Source of the DNA: Microbacterium lacus
Lineage (GTDB): Bacteria > Actinomycetota > Actinomycetes > Actinomycetales > Microbacteriaceae
NCBI RefSeq assembly: GCF_002812805.1
Contig: NZ_NMUM01000040.1
Coordinates: forward strand, 124,001 to 188,000
Direction of reading: 5' to 3'
Length of the DNA: 64,000 nt
This document shows, piece after piece, positions 1 through 10,434 of the stretch; positions within the stretch are counted from its first letter, which is position 1; every line of letters starts with the position of its first letter. The notes under the pieces are model-generated. The model was not told the DNA's origin. It did not search any database and was given only the letters and a program-made list of their open reading frames with translations. The translations under genes and the position numbers were made by a program.

Positions 1-185
1 TTGACGAGAGAGAGGAGTCCCTCCATGCCCTCGTTCTGCCCGATGCAGGACTGCACGTTCGCGAAGTCGACGAACGGCGTCGGCACGTGCGCACCGAGAC
101 GGTAGAGCACGATGATGCCCAAGGTGAAGGCGATCTTCCGGCGCAGGTCGGGTGTCCGGAAGATGCGCGCAATAGCGCTGAACAA
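1..185 (-). CDS. secY: SecY, preprotein translocase channel subunit (N-terminal part only)
   Basis: This is the first roughly 61 codons of the SecYEG channel protein, which passes secretory and membrane proteins through the cytoplasmic membrane. The reverse strand translates as LFSAIARIFRTPDLRRK followed by a hydrophobic stretch (IAFTLGIIVLYRLGAHVP), the usual SecY N-terminus entering the first membrane helix. The start is TTG at 185-183, fixed by a perfect AGGAGG (193-198 on the complement) seven bases upstream. The gene runs off the left edge. It is the next gene after rplO but is separated by 180 bp that hold a strong hairpin. A -10-like TAACCT (236-241, complement) may mark a separate secY promoter, but no good -35 accompanies it. 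Confidence 0.95.
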   Translation of the reverse strand, partial: MFSAIARIFRTPDLRRKIAFTLGIIVLYRLGAHVPTPFVDFANVQSCIGQNEGMEGLLSLV

Positions 186-310
186 GAAGGATCCTCCTGA
201 AGGGAAGGGAGATGCCCGCGGGCGGGCCAAACATTAGGTTAGCCCAGGCTGCCCCTGCGAGCAGCCCATGCCCGAGATCGGCGGCAACGAGTGAGATGTC
301 CCGAGAACGG

Positions 311-347
311 AAACAGGGGGCCGGAGGATGCCTCCGACCCCCTGTTT
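311..347 (-). terminator. Strong hairpin between rplO and secY (terminator or attenuator)
   Basis: The arms AAACAGGGGG (311-320) and CCCCCTGTTT (338-347) pair perfectly. After one mismatch the pairing continues with CGGAGG/CCTCCG around a three-base loop, giving about 16 pairs. On the minus transcript it follows the rplO stop by about 20 bases. The trailing U run is short, so it could be a terminator, an attenuator or an mRNA-stabilising element. Confidence 0.75.
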
Positions 348-365
348 GAGAACAGTTCGTCCGTA

Positions 366-1055
366 TTACTTGACGCTGCCGCCGGCGGCGACGATCTTCT
401 GCTCGGCTGAGCCGGAAACCTTGTCGACGTTCACCAGGAGCTTCACTCCGATGTCGCCATCGCCCAGAACCTTGACCTTCTCGTTCTTGCGAACGGCGCC
501 CTTGGCGACGAGGTCGGCAACGGTCACGTCGCCACCCGCCGGGTAGAGCTCGGCGAGCTTCTCGAGGTTGACGACCTGGTACTCGACGCGGAACGGGTTC
601 TTGAACCCGCGCAGCTTCGGCGTACGCATGTGCAGCGGCATCTGGCCACCCTCGAAGCCGACGCGCACGGTGTTGCGGGCCTTGGTGCCCTTCGTGCCAC
701 GACCGGCCGTCTTGCCCTTCGAGCCCTCACCGCGACCGACGCGGGTCTTGGCCTTGTTGGCACCCGGGACGGGACGCAGGTGGTGAACCTTCAGCACACC
801 GGGGCGCGACGCCGGAGCGTCGTCCTTCGGGGCGGCCTTCTTGGCGGGAGCCTTGGTCGCCGCTGCCTTCGGGGCGTCGGCAGAAGCCGAAGCCTTCGAA
901 GCGGATGCCTTGGCAGGAGCCTTGGCGGGCGCCTTCTCAGCAGCAGCCTTCGCGGCGGGCGCCTTCTTCGCGGCAGCAGCCTTGGGGGCCGCAGCCTTCT
1001 TGGGCGCTGCAGCCTTGGCTTCGGCGGCCTCGGCCGCGTTGTCCTTTTCAGCCAT
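366..1055 (-). CDS. rplO: Ribosomal protein L15 with a long Ala/Lys-rich N-terminal extension
   Basis: L15 is a large-subunit protein that assembles late on 23S rRNA. The canonical fold starts near residue 86 ([18 protein letters not shown]) and includes the Gly/Arg-rich segment [19 protein letters not shown]. Ahead of it lie about 83 residues made almost only of Ala, Lys, Pro and Ser, so the 229-residue product is much longer than the usual 145-150. The start ATG overlaps the rpmD stop (TAATG), which supports the long form, since no start or ribosome site stands out at the canonical N-terminus. It is the last gene of the spc cluster before the hairpin. Confidence 0.97.
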   Translation of the reverse strand: MAEKDNAAEAAEAKAAAPKKAAAPKAAAAKKAPAAKAAAEKAPAKAPAKASASKASASADAPKAAATKAPAKKAAPKDDAPASRPGVLKVHHLRPVPGANKAKTRVGRGEGSKGKTAGRGTKGTKARNTVRVGFEGGQMPLHMRTPKLRGFKNPFRVEYQVVNLEKLAELYPAGGDVTVADLVAKGAVRKNEKVKVLGDGDIGVKLLVNVDKVSGSAEQKIVAAGGSVK

Positions 1056-1243
1056 TAGTCGATCTCCTCAACCTTCACGAGGTGAGCAACCGTGTTGACA
1101 TAACCACGGTTCTGGGCGTCATCCGGACGGACGACCGAGTCGCCGATCCGCTTGAGGCCGAGGCTACGCAGCGTGTCGCGCTGGTACTGCTTCTCGCTCA
1201 CCTTGGACTTGATCTGCGTGACCTTCAGTCGTGCAGCCATCAT
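1055..1243 (-). CDS. rpmD: Ribosomal protein L30
   Basis: Small 62-residue large-subunit protein. The segment [21 protein letters not shown] and the motif [10 protein letters not shown] are typical of bacterial L30. The chosen ATG lies in an ATGA overlap with the rpsE stop; a second ATG follows directly, so the protein could start one residue later. Downstream it shares a TAATG junction with rplO, so L30 and L15 translation are probably coupled. Confidence 0.97.
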   Translation of the reverse strand: MMAARLKVTQIKSKVSEKQYQRDTLRSLGLKRIGDSVVRPDDAQNRGYVNTVAHLVKVEEID

Positions 1244-1953
1244 GCACCTGCCTTTGCTGCCGCAGCGGCGTCAGCCTCGGCACGAACCAGGCGCGCGGGG
1301 GCGACCTGGTCGAAGTCGAGACCACGACGTGCGGCGACGGCGCGGGGCTCCTCGAGCTGCTTCAGCGCGGCGACCGTCGCGTGCACGATGTTGATCGTGT
1401 TCGACGAGCCGAGCGACTTCGACAGGACATCGTGGATGCCCGCGCACTCGAGAACGGCGCGGACGGGACCGCCCGCGATAACACCGGTACCGGCGGCGGC
1501 GGGGCGGAGCAGGACGACGCCCGCTGCTGCCTCACCCTGCACGGGGTGCGGGATCGTCTTGTCGACGCGGGGCACACGGAAGAAGTTCCGCTTGGCCTCT
1601 TCGACACCCTTCGAGATGGCCAGGGGCACCTCACGGGCCTTGCCGTAGCCGACACCGACGAGTCCGTTACCGTCTCCGACGATCACGAGGGCGGTGAAGC
1701 TGAAGCGACGACCACCCTTCACGACCTTCGAGACGCGGTTGATGGTGACGACGCGCTCCAGGAACTGGCTCTTGTCGGCATCACGCGAACCGCGGTCACG
1801 CTGGTTGGCGTTGCGCTCACGACCACCGCGACGCGGCTCGCGCTCACGCTCGGCGGGCGCCTCGGTTGCAGCAGCCGTTTCAGGTGCAGCCGTCGCCTCG
1901 GGCGCGGCCTGCTCGGCAGTGGCTGCCACTTCGGTCTCCTTGATTTCACTCAC
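1240..1953 (-). CDS. rpsE: Ribosomal protein S5 with acidic/Ala-rich N-terminal tail
   Basis: S5 is a small-subunit protein that contributes to decoding accuracy and mRNA entry. The double-stranded RNA-binding part is seen at [20 protein letters not shown] and the C-terminal domain at [16 protein letters not shown]. Residues 1 to about 60 form a low-complexity tail, first Ala/Glu-rich and then Arg-rich, which makes the 237-residue protein longer than Escherichia coli S5. The stop overlaps the rpmD start, and the start overlaps the rplR stop (ATGA). Confidence 0.97.
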   Translation of the reverse strand: MSEIKETEVAATAEQAAPEATAAPETAAATEAPAEREREPRRGGRERNANQRDRGSRDADKSQFLERVVTINRVSKVVKGGRRFSFTALVIVGDGNGLVGVGYGKAREVPLAISKGVEEAKRNFFRVPRVDKTIPHPVQGEAAAGVVLLRPAAAGTGVIAGGPVRAVLECAGIHDVLSKSLGSSNTINIVHATVAALKQLEEPRAVAARRGLDFDQVAPARLVRAEADAAAAAKAGA

Positions 1954-2309
1954 AGGTTCAGTCCCCCTTCGCGGGCGCCGTCGGCGATCGCAGCGACGCG
2001 GCCGGCGTAGCGGTTACCGCCACGGTCGAACACGACATCCTCGATGCCGGCGGCCTTGGCACGCTCGGCGACGAGTTCGCCGACCTTGCGCGCCTTGGCG
2101 GTCTTGTCACCGTCGAACGAACGCAGGTCCGCTTCGAGGGTGGATGCCGACGCGACGGTGTGGCCCTTGGCGTCATCGACGACCTGGACGAACACGTGGC
2201 GTGCGGAGCGGGTCACGACGAGACGCGGGCGCAGCTCGGTGCCGACGACCTTCTTACGAAGGCGGGCATGGCGACGCGAACGAGCGTCTGACTTCGACTT
2301 AAGAGCCAT
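1950..2309 (-). CDS. rplR: Ribosomal protein L18
   Basis: L18 binds 5S rRNA together with L5 and attaches it to the large subunit. The 119 residues show the basic N-terminus ([15 protein letters not shown]), the conserved [18 protein letters not shown] and the C-terminal [15 protein letters not shown]. It ends in an ATGA overlap with rpsE and starts two bases after the rplF stop. Confidence 0.97.
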   Translation of the reverse strand: MALKSKSDARSRRHARLRKKVVGTELRPRLVVTRSARHVFVQVVDDAKGHTVASASTLEADLRSFDGDKTAKARKVGELVAERAKAAGIEDVVFDRGGNRYAGRVAAIADGAREGGLNL

Positions 2310-2311
2310 GG

Positions 2312-2848
2312 TTACTTACCACTCTTTCCGGCCTTGCGACGCACGACCTCGCCGGCGTAGCGCACACCCTTGCCCTTGTAGGGCTCGGGCTTGCGAATCT
2401 TGCGGATGTTGGCCGCGGCTTCGCCGACGGCCTGCTTGTCGATGCCGCTCACGGTGACCTTGTTGTTGCCCTCGACCGTGAACGTGATGCCCGCGGGGGG
2501 CTCGACCAGGACGGGGTGCGAGAAGCCGAGGGCGAACTCGACCGAGCCGCCCTTCTGTGCGACGCGGTAACCCGTGCCGACGACCTCGAGGCCCTTGGTG
2601 TAGCCCGTGGTGACGCCGACGATGTTGTTGGCGATGAGGGTGCGCGTGAGTCCGTGCAGCGAACGCGATTCCCGCTCGTCGTCCGGACGCGACACGACGA
2701 CCTGGTTCTCTTCGACGACGACCTCGATCGGACGAGCGATCGTCAGGCCGAGCTCACCCTTGGGTCCCTTGACCGAAACGTCCCGACCGGTCACCGTGAC
2801 GGTGACGTCCGTGGGGATGTCGATGGGCAGTCTTCCAATACGTGACAT
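2312..2848 (-). CDS. rplF: Ribosomal protein L6
   Basis: L6 sits near the GTPase-associated region of the large subunit. The start [12 protein letters not shown], the duplicated beta-alpha fold and the C-terminal signature [14 protein letters not shown] are all present in 178 residues, the normal length. It lies 6 bp downstream of rpsH and 2 bp upstream of rplR, so it is clearly part of the same transcript. Confidence 0.98.
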   Translation of the reverse strand: MSRIGRLPIDIPTDVTVTVTGRDVSVKGPKGELGLTIARPIEVVVEENQVVVSRPDDERESRSLHGLTRTLIANNIVGVTTGYTKGLEVVGTGYRVAQKGGSVEFALGFSHPVLVEPPAGITFTVEGNNKVTVSGIDKQAVGEAAANIRKIRKPEPYKGKGVRYAGEVVRRKAGKSGK

Positions 2849-2854
2849 CGAGGA

Positions 2855-3253
2855 TCACCAAACGTAGGCGAGGACTTCCCCACCCACGCCCTTCTGCTCT
2901 GCCTGACGGTCGGTGAGAAGACCGGAGGAGGTGGACAGGATGGCAACGCCGAGGCCACCGAGAACGCGGGGGATCTCGCTGGACTTCGCGTAAACGCGCA
3001 GACCGGGCTTCGAAACGCGCTTGATGCCCGCAATGGAGCGCTCGCGGTTCGGGCCGTACTTCAGCGTCATGGTGAGCGTCTGGCCCACGCGGGCGTCCTC
3101 GATCTCCCACTCGGCGATGTAACCCTCACGCTTGAGGATCTCGGCGATGTGCGACTTGAGCTTGGAGCTCGGCAGGCTCACGGAATCGTGGTGCGCCGAG
3201 TTCGCGTTGCGCAGCCGGGTCAGCATGTCTGCGACCGGGTCTGTCATTGTCAT
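2855..3253 (-). CDS. rpsH: Ribosomal protein S8
   Basis: S8 is a central-domain 16S rRNA-binding protein; in E. coli it also represses its own operon. The start chosen is the ATG at 3253 ([19 protein letters not shown]), giving 132 residues as in the family. A longer frame adds MNEGNKH, but a GAAGGA ribosome site lies eight to nine bases before the inner ATG, so the long form is unlikely. The C-terminal signature ([15 protein letters not shown]) is present. The 74-bp gap to rplE holds a short TGCCT/AGGCA inverted repeat. Confidence 0.97.
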   Translation of the reverse strand: MTMTDPVADMLTRLRNANSAHHDSVSLPSSKLKSHIAEILKREGYIAEWEIEDARVGQTLTMTLKYGPNRERSIAGIKRVSKPGLRVYAKSSEIPRVLGGLGVAILSTSSGLLTDRQAEQKGVGGEVLAYVW

Positions 3254-3327
3254 GTGTTTGTTTCCTTCGTTCACCAGGTTTCGGATGCCTGTGCAAGGCA
3301 GACGACCTGTGGTGGTGTTATGGAGTC

Positions 3328-3909
3328 TTACGCCTCGGCGCGGAACGGGAAGCCGAGGTGACGCAGAAGTGCACGACCCTCGTCATCCGACTTCGCCGTG
3401 GTGACGACGGTGATGTCGAAACCACGGACGCGGTCGATCCGGTCCTGGTCGATCTCGTGGAACACGGACTGTTCCTGAAGACCGAAGGTGTAGTTGCCGT
3501 TGCCGTCGAACTGCTTGGACGACAGACCGCGGAAGTCGCGGATACGGGGCAGGGCGAGCGTCACGAGACGGTCGACGAACTCCCAGGCACGGTCGCCACG
3601 CAGCGTGACGTGGGCGCCGATGGGCTGACCCTCGCGCAGCTTGAACTGGGCGATCGACTTGCGGGCCTTCGTCACGAGCGGCTTCTGGCCGGTGATGCGG
3701 GTGAGGTCGTCGACCGCACCGTCCATCACCTTGCTGTCACGCGCGGCTTCGCCGACACCGGTGTTCACGACAACCTTGACCAGACCGGGGATCTGGTTGA
3801 CGTTGGCGTACCCGAACTCTTCCTGAAGAGCCTTCTTGATCTCGGCCTGGTACTTCTGCTTCAGGCGCGGCTGGATTTTGCCAGCGGGCGCGGCAGTGGT
3901 GGTGCTCAT
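3328..3909 (-). CDS. rplE: Ribosomal protein L5
   Basis: L5 binds 5S rRNA and contacts the P-site tRNA. The 193-residue product carries [18 protein letters not shown] near the N-terminus and the region [20 protein letters not shown]. Its start overlaps the rplX stop by one base, so L24 and L5 synthesis is probably coupled. The 74-bp space before rpsH is the widest gap inside the spc section. Confidence 0.98.
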   Translation of the reverse strand: MSTTTAAPAGKIQPRLKQKYQAEIKKALQEEFGYANVNQIPGLVKVVVNTGVGEAARDSKVMDGAVDDLTRITGQKPLVTKARKSIAQFKLREGQPIGAHVTLRGDRAWEFVDRLVTLALPRIRDFRGLSSKQFDGNGNYTFGLQEQSVFHEIDQDRIDRVRGFDITVVTTAKSDDEGRALLRHLGFPFRAEA

Positions 3910-4268
3910 CAGAGGTCCTTACCTGACTTCTTCGCGTAGCGGACGCGCACAGTGCGCTTCACGCCATCCTTCGTCCGCTCTTCGACGCGGTGACCGACAC
4001 GGGTCGGCTTCTTCGTCTCGGGGTCGACGAGGGCGACGTTGGAGATGTGGATGGGGGCTTCGAGGGTCTCGATGCCACCGGTCTTGGTGCCGCGCTGGGT
4101 CTGGCCGACGCGCGAGTGCTTGGTGACGTAGTTCACGCCCTCCACGATCACCCGGTTGCGCTCGGTCAGGACCTCGAGGACCTTACCCTGCTTGCCGCGG
4201 TCTCCGCCGCGCTCGGGCTTAGCGCCCGTGATGACCTGCACGAGATCACCCTTTTTGATGTTGGCCAT
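3909..4268 (-). CDS. rplX: Ribosomal protein L24
   Basis: L24 is an early assembly protein that nucleates folding of 23S rRNA. The KOW motif is visible ([21 protein letters not shown], shown in part as [12 protein letters not shown]), followed by [16 protein letters not shown]. The length is 119 residues. It starts two bases downstream of the rplN stop and shares a one-base junction with rplE. Confidence 0.98.
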   Translation of the reverse strand: MANIKKGDLVQVITGAKPERGGDRGKQGKVLEVLTERNRVIVEGVNYVTKHSRVGQTQRGTKTGGIETLEAPIHISNVALVDPETKKPTRVGHRVEERTKDGVKRTVRVRYAKKSGKDL

Positions 4269-4270
4269 GA

Positions 4271-4639
4271 TCAGATCACCTCCGGTGCGAGCGAGACGAT
4301 CTTCATGAACTTGCGGTCACGAAGCTCGCGGCCGACCGGTCCGAAGATGCGGGTGCCGCGGGGCTCCCCGTCTGCCTTCAGGATGACGGCGGCGTTCTCG
4401 TCGAACTTGATGTAGGAACCGTCGGGACGACGGGTCTCCTTGACGGTACGGACGATGACCGCCTTGACGACATCGCCCTTCTTGACGTTTCCGCCGGGGA
4501 TGGCGTCCTTGACGGTCGCCACGATCGTGTCGCCGAGGCCCGCATAGCGGCGCTTCGAGCCACCGAGCACACGGATCGTGAGCAGCTCCTTGGCGCCGGT
4601 GTTGTCGGCGACCTTGACTCGGGATTCCTGCTGAATCAC
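4271..4639 (-). CDS. rplN: Ribosomal protein L14
   Basis: L14 lies on the subunit interface and contacts 16S rRNA. The family hallmark [18 protein letters not shown] at the N-terminus and [19 protein letters not shown] are intact in 122 residues, the exact usual size. Its start overlaps the rpsQ stop by four bases. Confidence 0.98.
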   Translation of the reverse strand: MIQQESRVKVADNTGAKELLTIRVLGGSKRRYAGLGDTIVATVKDAIPGGNVKKGDVVKAVIVRTVKETRRPDGSYIKFDENAAVILKADGEPRGTRIFGPVGRELRDRKFMKIVSLAPEVI

Positions 4640-5109
4640 TTGGCCTTCTCCAGAATCTCCACCAGGCGCCAGCGCTTGGTGGCGCTCAGCGGACGGGTCT
4701 CATTGATGACGACCAGGTCGCCGATTCCGGCGGAGTTCGCCTCGTCGTGCACCTTGACCTTCGACGTGCGGCGGATGACCTTGCCGTAAAGCGGGTGCTT
4801 CACGCGGTCTTCGACCTCGACGACGATCGTCTTGTCCATGCGGTCGCTCGTGACGTAGCCACGACGCGACTTGCGGTAACCACGGGCCGCGGCGTCGCGC
4901 ACGTCGTGTGCGGACGACTCGTGTCCCGATGCCTGGACGGCAGCCTGGGGCTCCGCAGCCTCGGCCTTGGCGGCCTTCGGTGCGGCGGCCTTGGCGGGCG
5001 CCTTCTTGGCGGCGGGCTTTGCAGCCGCGGGCTTTGCAGCCTTCGGTGCGGCGGCCTTCGTCTCCTTGGCCTCAGCGGCCTTGGTCTCAGTTGCCTTCTC
5101 GGTGGCCAT
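4636..5109 (-). CDS. rpsQ: Ribosomal protein S17 with a long Ala/Lys-rich N-terminal extension
   Basis: S17 is an early 16S rRNA-binding protein. The canonical domain begins near residue 78 ([19 protein letters not shown]) and continues with [19 protein letters not shown]. The preceding 75 or so residues consist mainly of Ala, Lys, Pro and Thr, so the protein is 157 residues instead of about 85-90. The start ATG overlaps the rpmC stop (TAATG), which argues that the extension is really translated. L15 in the same operon has a similar tail. Confidence 0.97.
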   Translation of the reverse strand: MATEKATETKAAEAKETKAAAPKAAKPAAAKPAAKKAPAKAAAPKAAKAEAAEPQAAVQASGHESSAHDVRDAAARGYRKSRRGYVTSDRMDKTIVVEVEDRVKHPLYGKVIRRTSKVKVHDEANSAGIGDLVVINETRPLSATKRWRLVEILEKAK

Positions 5110-5423
5110 TACTCAGCCTCTCCTTCGGCGGTGTCCGAGGCATCCTCGGTCTTCTTCGCCTTCGTCTTCTTGGCCTTCGTCGCGACCTCCGCGGGAGCGG
5201 GCGTGGCACGGATGCCGAGCTCGCGCTCACGGATCACGGTGTAGAGCCGCGCGATGTCGCGCTTGACGGCGCGGATGCGACCGTGGCTCTCGAGCTGGCC
5301 GGTGGCCGACTGGAAGCGCAGGTTGAACAGCTCTTCCTTGGCCTTGCGCAGCTCCTCGACGAGGCGGTGGTCTTCCATCGTGTCGAGCTCAGACGGGCTG
5401 AGCTCCTTGGTACCGATAGCCAT
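5109..5423 (-). CDS. rpmC: Ribosomal protein L29 with a Lys/Ala C-terminal tail
   Basis: L29 sits at the exit of the peptide tunnel, a docking point for nascent-chain factors. The 104 residues begin [20 protein letters not shown] and include the helical pair [20 protein letters not shown]. The start at 5423 overlaps the rplP stop (TAATG); a longer upstream frame is only an out-of-frame reading of rplP. After the normal fold comes a basic then acidic tail ([20 protein letters not shown]), again unusual for the family. Confidence 0.96.
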   Translation of the reverse strand: MAIGTKELSPSELDTMEDHRLVEELRKAKEELFNLRFQSATGQLESHGRIRAVKRDIARLYTVIRERELGIRATPAPAEVATKAKKTKAKKTEDASDTAEGEAE

Positions 5424-5842
5424 TACGCGTCGCCTTCCTCGCGCTTGATGATGCGTGCCTTCAGGGGCAGCTTGTGGATGGCACGGGTCAGTGCCTCGCG
5501 AGCGAGTTCTTCGCTGACGCCGGCGACCTCGAAGAGGACGCGACCCGGCTTGACGTTGGCAACCCACCACTCGGGCGAACCCTTACCGGAACCCATGCGG
5601 GTTTCGGCCGGCTTCTTCGTGAGCGGACGGTCGGGGTAGATGTTGATCCACACCTTTCCACCACGCTTGATGTGACGGGTCATCGCGATACGAGCGGACT
5701 CGATCTGACGGTTCGTCACGTAAGCGGGCGTCAGGGCCTGGATACCGTACTCACCGAACGAAACTTCGGTGCCTCCGGTGGCCGCACCCGAACGACCGGG
5801 GTGGTGCTGCTTGCGGTACTTGACCTTGCGGGGAATAAGCAT
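5423..5842 (-). CDS. rplP: Ribosomal protein L16
   Basis: L16 helps shape the A-site of the peptidyl transferase centre. The N-terminal [12 protein letters not shown] and the central signature [20 protein letters not shown] are intact in 139 residues. Both ends share one-base junctions, with rpsC upstream and rpmC downstream. Confidence 0.98.
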   Translation of the reverse strand: MLIPRKVKYRKQHHPGRSGAATGGTEVSFGEYGIQALTPAYVTNRQIESARIAMTRHIKRGGKVWINIYPDRPLTKKPAETRMGSGKGSPEWWVANVKPGRVLFEVAGVSEELAREALTRAIHKLPLKARIIKREEGDA

Positions 5843-6603
5843 CAGGCAGACGCTCCTTCTGCGACGGGGGCGTCGTTGCGCGGACCACGGCGACGGTCGC
5901 CACCACGGTCATCGCGGCCACGAGGCGCCTTGGGGGCGTTGGCCTGCTCGCGAGCGAGCTCCTTGTTCGTGAGGTCGCCCTTGTAGATCCAGACCTTCAC
6001 ACCGATGCGGCCGAACGTCGTCTTGGCCTCGTAGAAGCCGTAGTCGATGTTGGCGCGGAGCGTGTGCAGGGGTACGCGACCCTCGCGGTAGAACTCCGAA
6101 CGGCTCATCTCCGCGCCGCCGAGGCGACCGGAAACCTGGATACGGACGCCCTTGGCTCCGGCGCGCTGGGCACCCTGGAGGCCCTTGCGCATCGCGCGGC
6201 GGAAGGCCACGCGACCCGTGAGCTGCTCGGCGATTCCCTGGGCGACCAGCTGAGCGTCGGCCTCGGGGTTCTTGACCTCGAGGATGTTCAGCTGGATCTG
6301 CTTGCCCGTGAGCTTCTCGAGATCGGTACGGATGCGCTCGGCCTCAGCACCACGACGACCGATCACGATGCCCGGGCGGGCGGTGTGAATGTCGACGCGG
6401 ACGCGGTCGCGGGTGCGCTCGATCTCGATACGGCTCACGCCGGCGCGGTCGAGCGAGACCTGCAGGAGCTTACGGATCCGGATGTCCTCGGCGACGTAGT
6501 CGGCGTAACGCTGGCCGACCTTGGTCGAGTCCGAGAACCAACGGGACACGTGGTCCGTGGTGATCCCGAGGCGGAAGCCGTACGGGTTGACTTTCTGTCC
6601 CAT
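5842..6603 (-). CDS. rpsC: Ribosomal protein S3
   Basis: S3 lines the mRNA entry channel and has helicase-like activity with S4 and S5. It starts [14 protein letters not shown], has a type II KH domain with the GRRG loop ([16 protein letters not shown]), and a C-terminal domain ending in [13 protein letters not shown]. The final 35 residues are a basic Arg/Gly/Asp tail of low complexity. At 253 residues it is slightly long. It shares a one-base junction with rplV. Confidence 0.98.
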   Translation of the reverse strand: MGQKVNPYGFRLGITTDHVSRWFSDSTKVGQRYADYVAEDIRIRKLLQVSLDRAGVSRIEIERTRDRVRVDIHTARPGIVIGRRGAEAERIRTDLEKLTGKQIQLNILEVKNPEADAQLVAQGIAEQLTGRVAFRRAMRKGLQGAQRAGAKGVRIQVSGRLGGAEMSRSEFYREGRVPLHTLRANIDYGFYEAKTTFGRIGVKVWIYKGDLTNKELAREQANAPKAPRGRDDRGGDRRRGPRNDAPVAEGASA

Positions 6604-7001
6604 TACTTGCTCGCCTTCTTGGTCTTGGCGGACGCCGGGGCGTCAGCGGCCACGGGCGTCGCGAGCACGACCGTGATGTGGCTCGTGCGCTTCTTGATCT
6701 GGAACGCGCGGCCCTGTGCGCGGGGGCGGAAACGCTTGAGCGTCGTGCCCTCGTCGACGTAGACGTTCGCGACGTACAGGTCGCGGTCGTCGAGGAACTC
6801 GCCGTCCTTGTCGGCCTTGACCCGCGCGTTGGCCATCGCCGAGGCGACGAGCTTCGATACGGGCTCCGACGCCGACTGCGGCGCGAACTTCAGGATCGCG
6901 AGGGCCTCTTCGGCCTGCTTTCCCTTGATGAGTGCGATGACACGACGAGCCTTCTGAGGGGTCACGCGGATGTGTCGCACGCGTGCGATGGACTCCACCA
7001 T
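6603..7001 (-). CDS. rplV: Ribosomal protein L22
   Basis: L22 lines the peptide exit tunnel near the macrolide site. Residues [21 protein letters not shown] and the C-terminal hairpin region [19 protein letters not shown] are typical. The last 15 residues are an Ala/Lys-rich tail. Length 132. It begins 22 bp after the rpsS stop. Confidence 0.98.
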   Translation of the reverse strand: MVESIARVRHIRVTPQKARRVIALIKGKQAEEALAILKFAPQSASEPVSKLVASAMANARVKADKDGEFLDDRDLYVANVYVDEGTTLKRFRPRAQGRAFQIKKRTSHITVVLATPVAADAPASAKTKKASK

Positions 7002-7023
7002 TTCTCTCTCCTCTGTCGCCGCC

Positions 7024-7305
7024 TTAGCGGCGACGGCCCTTCTTGTCGTCCTTCACGTGGCCGCGGAAGGTGCGGGTCGGCGCGAATTCGCCCAACTTGT
7101 GACCGACCATGGTCTCGGTCACGAACACGGGGATGTGCTTGCGACCGTCGTGGACGGCGATCGTGTGGCCGAGCATGGCCGGCACGATCATCGACCGACG
7201 TGACCAGGTCTTGATGACGTTCTTGGAACCCGAATCGTTCTGGACGACAACCTTGCGAAGCAGGTGCTCGTCGACGAAGGGGCCCTTCTTAAGACTGCGT
7301 GGCAT
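7024..7305 (-). CDS. rpsS: Ribosomal protein S19
   Basis: S19 forms a head-domain complex with S13 and contacts the A-site tRNA. The 93 residues start [19 protein letters not shown] and carry the signature [20 protein letters not shown]. It lies 13 bp downstream of rplB. Confidence 0.98.
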   Translation of the reverse strand: MPRSLKKGPFVDEHLLRKVVVQNDSGSKNVIKTWSRRSMIVPAMLGHTIAVHDGRKHIPVFVTETMVGHKLGEFAPTRTFRGHVKDDKKGRRR

Positions 7306-7318
7306 CTTCTGTTCCTAC

Positions 7319-8158
<840 letters not shown>

Positions 8159-8182
8159 GGTGTCTCGTCCCTATCCCGACCG

Positions 8183-8494
8183 TCAGCCGACTGCCGTGAA
8201 GATGTCGATGGTGCCCGACTTCAGCGTGACGATGGCGCGCTTGGTGTCCTTGCGGCGGCCGGTGCCGAAGCGGGTGCGGCGGGCCTTGCCCACGCGGTTG
8301 ATCGTGTTGACCGAAGCGACCTTCACGCCGAAGATCTTCTCGACGGCCAGCTTGATCTCGGTCTTGTCGGCGCGGGGGTCCACGAGGAACGTGTACTTAC
8401 CCTCGTCGATGAGCCCGTAGCTCTTCTCCGAGACGACCGGCTTCAGGATGACGTCGCGCGGGTCCTTGTTCAGGGCCGTGTTCAGGGCGCTCAT
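8183..8494 (-). CDS. rplW: Ribosomal protein L23
   Basis: L23 surrounds the tunnel exit and is the main docking site for trigger factor and SRP. The 103 residues show [20 protein letters not shown] and the central loop of the family ([20 protein letters not shown]). Its ATG overlaps the rplD stop by four bases. Confidence 0.98.
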   Translation of the reverse strand: MSALNTALNKDPRDVILKPVVSEKSYGLIDEGKYTFLVDPRADKTEIKLAVEKIFGVKVASVNTINRVGKARRTRFGTGRRKDTKRAIVTLKSGTIDIFTAVG

Positions 8495-9162
8495 GCCGAG
8501 ACCTCCGTGGTGGAGACCGTCTTGGATGCGACGAACGCATCGAAGGCGGCCTTGGTGAAGACGATGTCGTCCGAGACGAGCACGTCGTACGCGTTGAGCT
8601 GGTCGAACGTCAGCACGTGGACATACGCGAGGTTGCGGATGCTCTTGACGCTGATCTCGTCGTCACGCTCAATGACGACGAGGACGTTCTTGGTCGGCGC
8701 GACCGTGGCGAGGTACGTCGCAGCGGCCTTCGTCGACGGGGCGCCGGCGACACCGAGCGACTCGACGACGTGCAGGCGGTTGCCGCGAGCACGGTCGCTG
8801 AGGGCTCCGCGGAGCGCTGCGGCGATCATCTTCTTGGGCGTGCGCTGCGAGTAGTCGCGCGGCTTCGGCCCGTGGACGATGCCACCACCGGTCATGTGCG
8901 GCGCGCGGATCGAGCCCTGACGGGCGTTACCGGTGCCCTTCTGCTTGAAGGGCTTGCGGCCGGCACCCGAGACCTCGCCACGACGCTTGGTCGAGTGCGT
9001 GCCCTGGCGAGCCGCCGCGCGCTGCGCGACGACAACCTGGTGGATGAGAGGAATGTTCGTCTTGACGTCGAAGACCTCGGCGGGCAGGTTCACGGAACCG
9101 GCCTTCTTGCCGTCGGTACCCCGCACGTCGAGCGCGAGAGTCGAGTCAGTCATGTGGCTCAT
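8491..9162 (-). CDS. rplD: Ribosomal protein L4
   Basis: L4 reaches into the peptide tunnel; in E. coli it represses the S10 operon through the leader RNA, which makes it a candidate ligand for the structured leader upstream of rpsJ here. The signature [20 protein letters not shown] is complete. Two starts are possible: the ATG at 9162 in an ATGA overlap with rplC (MSHMTDS), chosen here, or the ATG at 9153 ([10 protein letters not shown]), whose N-terminus looks more like relatives I recall. Length is 223 or 220 residues. Confidence 0.97.
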   Translation of the reverse strand: MSHMTDSTLALDVRGTDGKKAGSVNLPAEVFDVKTNIPLIHQVVVAQRAAARQGTHSTKRRGEVSGAGRKPFKQKGTGNARQGSIRAPHMTGGGIVHGPKPRDYSQRTPKKMIAAALRGALSDRARGNRLHVVESLGVAGAPSTKAAATYLATVAPTKNVLVVIERDDEISVKSIRNLAYVHVLTFDQLNAYDVLVSDDIVFTKAAFDAFVASKTVSTTEVSA

Positions 9163-9818
9163 GCCCCCTTCACTGCGTTGCGGACGTAGACGATGCGGCC
9201 ACGAGCACCGGGGACGGCGCCCTTGACGAGCAGCAGACCCTTCTCGGCGTCGACGGCGTGCACCGTGAGGTTCATGACGGTCACGCGCTCGCCACCCATA
9301 CGGCCGGCCATGCGCATGCCCTTGAAGACACGGCTCGGGGTCGACGATGCGCCGATCGAGCCGGGCTTGCGGTGGTTACGGTGCGAACCGTGCGACGCCG
9401 AGACACCCTTGAAGTTGTGACGCTTCATGACACCGGCGAAGCCCTTGCCCTTGCTCGTGCCGACGACGTCGACGAGCTGGCCGGCCTCGAAGGTGCCCTC
9501 CGCGGTGAGCTCCTGACCGAGTGAGTAGTCAGCGGCATCCGCCGTGCGGATCTCGGTGAGGTGACGACGGGGCGTAACGCCCGCGGCCTCGAAGTGAGCC
9601 GTCTGGGGCTTGTTCACCTTGCGGGGGTCGATCTGCCCGTACGCGATCTGGACGGCCTTGTAGCCATCCTTCTCGGGGGTGCGGATCTGGGTGACGACGT
9701 TCGGAGCAACCTCGATCACCGTGACGGGGATCAGCTTGCCCTGCTCGTTCCATACCTGGGTCATGCCGAGCTTGGTGCCCAGCAGGCCCTTCGAAATCTT
9801 GTTGTTGATATCAGCCAT
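9159..9818 (-). CDS. rplC: Ribosomal protein L3
   Basis: L3 starts 50S assembly and extends a finger towards the peptidyl transferase centre. The N-terminal [19 protein letters not shown] and the motif [19 protein letters not shown] identify it clearly. Length 219 residues. It is eight bases downstream of rpsJ. Confidence 0.98.
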   Translation of the reverse strand: MADINNKISKGLLGTKLGMTQVWNEQGKLIPVTVIEVAPNVVTQIRTPEKDGYKAVQIAYGQIDPRKVNKPQTAHFEAAGVTPRRHLTEIRTADAADYSLGQELTAEGTFEAGQLVDVVGTSKGKGFAGVMKRHNFKGVSASHGSHRNHRKPGSIGASSTPSRVFKGMRMAGRMGGERVTVMNLTVHAVDAEKGLLLVKGAVPGARGRIVYVRNAVKGA

Positions 9819-9826
9819 GTCGAACC

Positions 9827-10135
9827 TCAGAGCTTGATCTCGATGTTGACATCGGCCGGGAGGTCGAGACGCATCAGCGAGTCGACGGCCTTGGGCGTCG
9901 GGTCGATGATGTCGATCAGGCGCTTGTGGGTGCGCATCTCGAAGTGCTCGCGGCTGTCCTTGTACTTGTGGGGGGAACGGATCACGGGGATCACGTTCTT
10001 CTCCGTCGGAAGGGGCACGGGGCCCACGACGGTTGCGCCCGCACGGGTCACGGTGTCGACGATCTTCCGCGCCGACGTGTCGATGACCTCGTGGTCATAC
10101 GACTTCAGGCGAATGCGGATCTTTTGTCCCGCCAT
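9827..10135 (-). CDS. rpsJ: Ribosomal protein S10, first gene of the S10-spc cluster
   Basis: S10 is a small-subunit head protein and also NusE, a partner of NusB and NusG in antitermination. The start ATG at 10135 gives [20 protein letters not shown] and exactly 102 residues; an open frame running further upstream has no S10 similarity and lies in the leader. The motif [20 protein letters not shown] is intact. No strong Shine-Dalgarno is visible, only a weak AGAGAGTGAG. Transcription probably begins near 10428, leaving a leader of about 290 nt. Confidence 0.97.
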   Translation of the reverse strand: MAGQKIRIRLKSYDHEVIDTSARKIVDTVTRAGATVVGPVPLPTEKNVIPVIRSPHKYKDSREHFEMRTHKRLIDIIDPTPKAVDSLMRLDLPADVNIEIKL

Positions 10136-10434
10136 TGTCTGCTCACTCTCTATATCGCGTCGTACGGTTCCCAGATTTCTCTGGACGCATTGGACGCATG
10201 TGACGCTTGCGCGCCTCTGGCACTTTCTGCTGCACCGCTGTTCTGATGTCACACCGGATGCCGGGGCATCCGGATCACTGCCCCGCACGCACGCGTGCAA
10301 ATCCCGCTTTCGCGGTTGGGGCTGTGGAGGTGTTCTGCTGCCCGCGGCCTAGACCTGCGCTTCACGCGGTCTATGCACTGCCTGGCAGTGATCCTGCGCG
10401 CGCCATGCGGCACGCCGGAATGTGGAACTGGACT
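10136..10434 (-). promoter_or_regulatory. Structured S10-operon leader with alternative pairings
   Basis: No gene lies here. Three inverted repeats compete. GGATCACTGCC and GGCAGTGATCC (10272-10282 and 10384-10394) are perfect 11-bp complements. The second of these also overlaps the short local hairpin CACTGC-CTG-GCAGTG (10376-10390). The first touches a perfect 9-bp hairpin, CCGGATGCC-GG-GGCATCCGG (10254-10273). A GNRA-type hairpin CCGC-GAAA-GCGG (10304-10315, minus sense) lies between. This looks like a switchable leader. Known L4 control of S10 operons in E. coli makes autoregulation plausible; that is inference. Confidence 0.55.

Noticed and set aside
3254..3274. Seven-residue N-terminal extension of S8
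   Set aside because: The ribosome site GAAGGA lies inside this segment and points to the downstream ATG.
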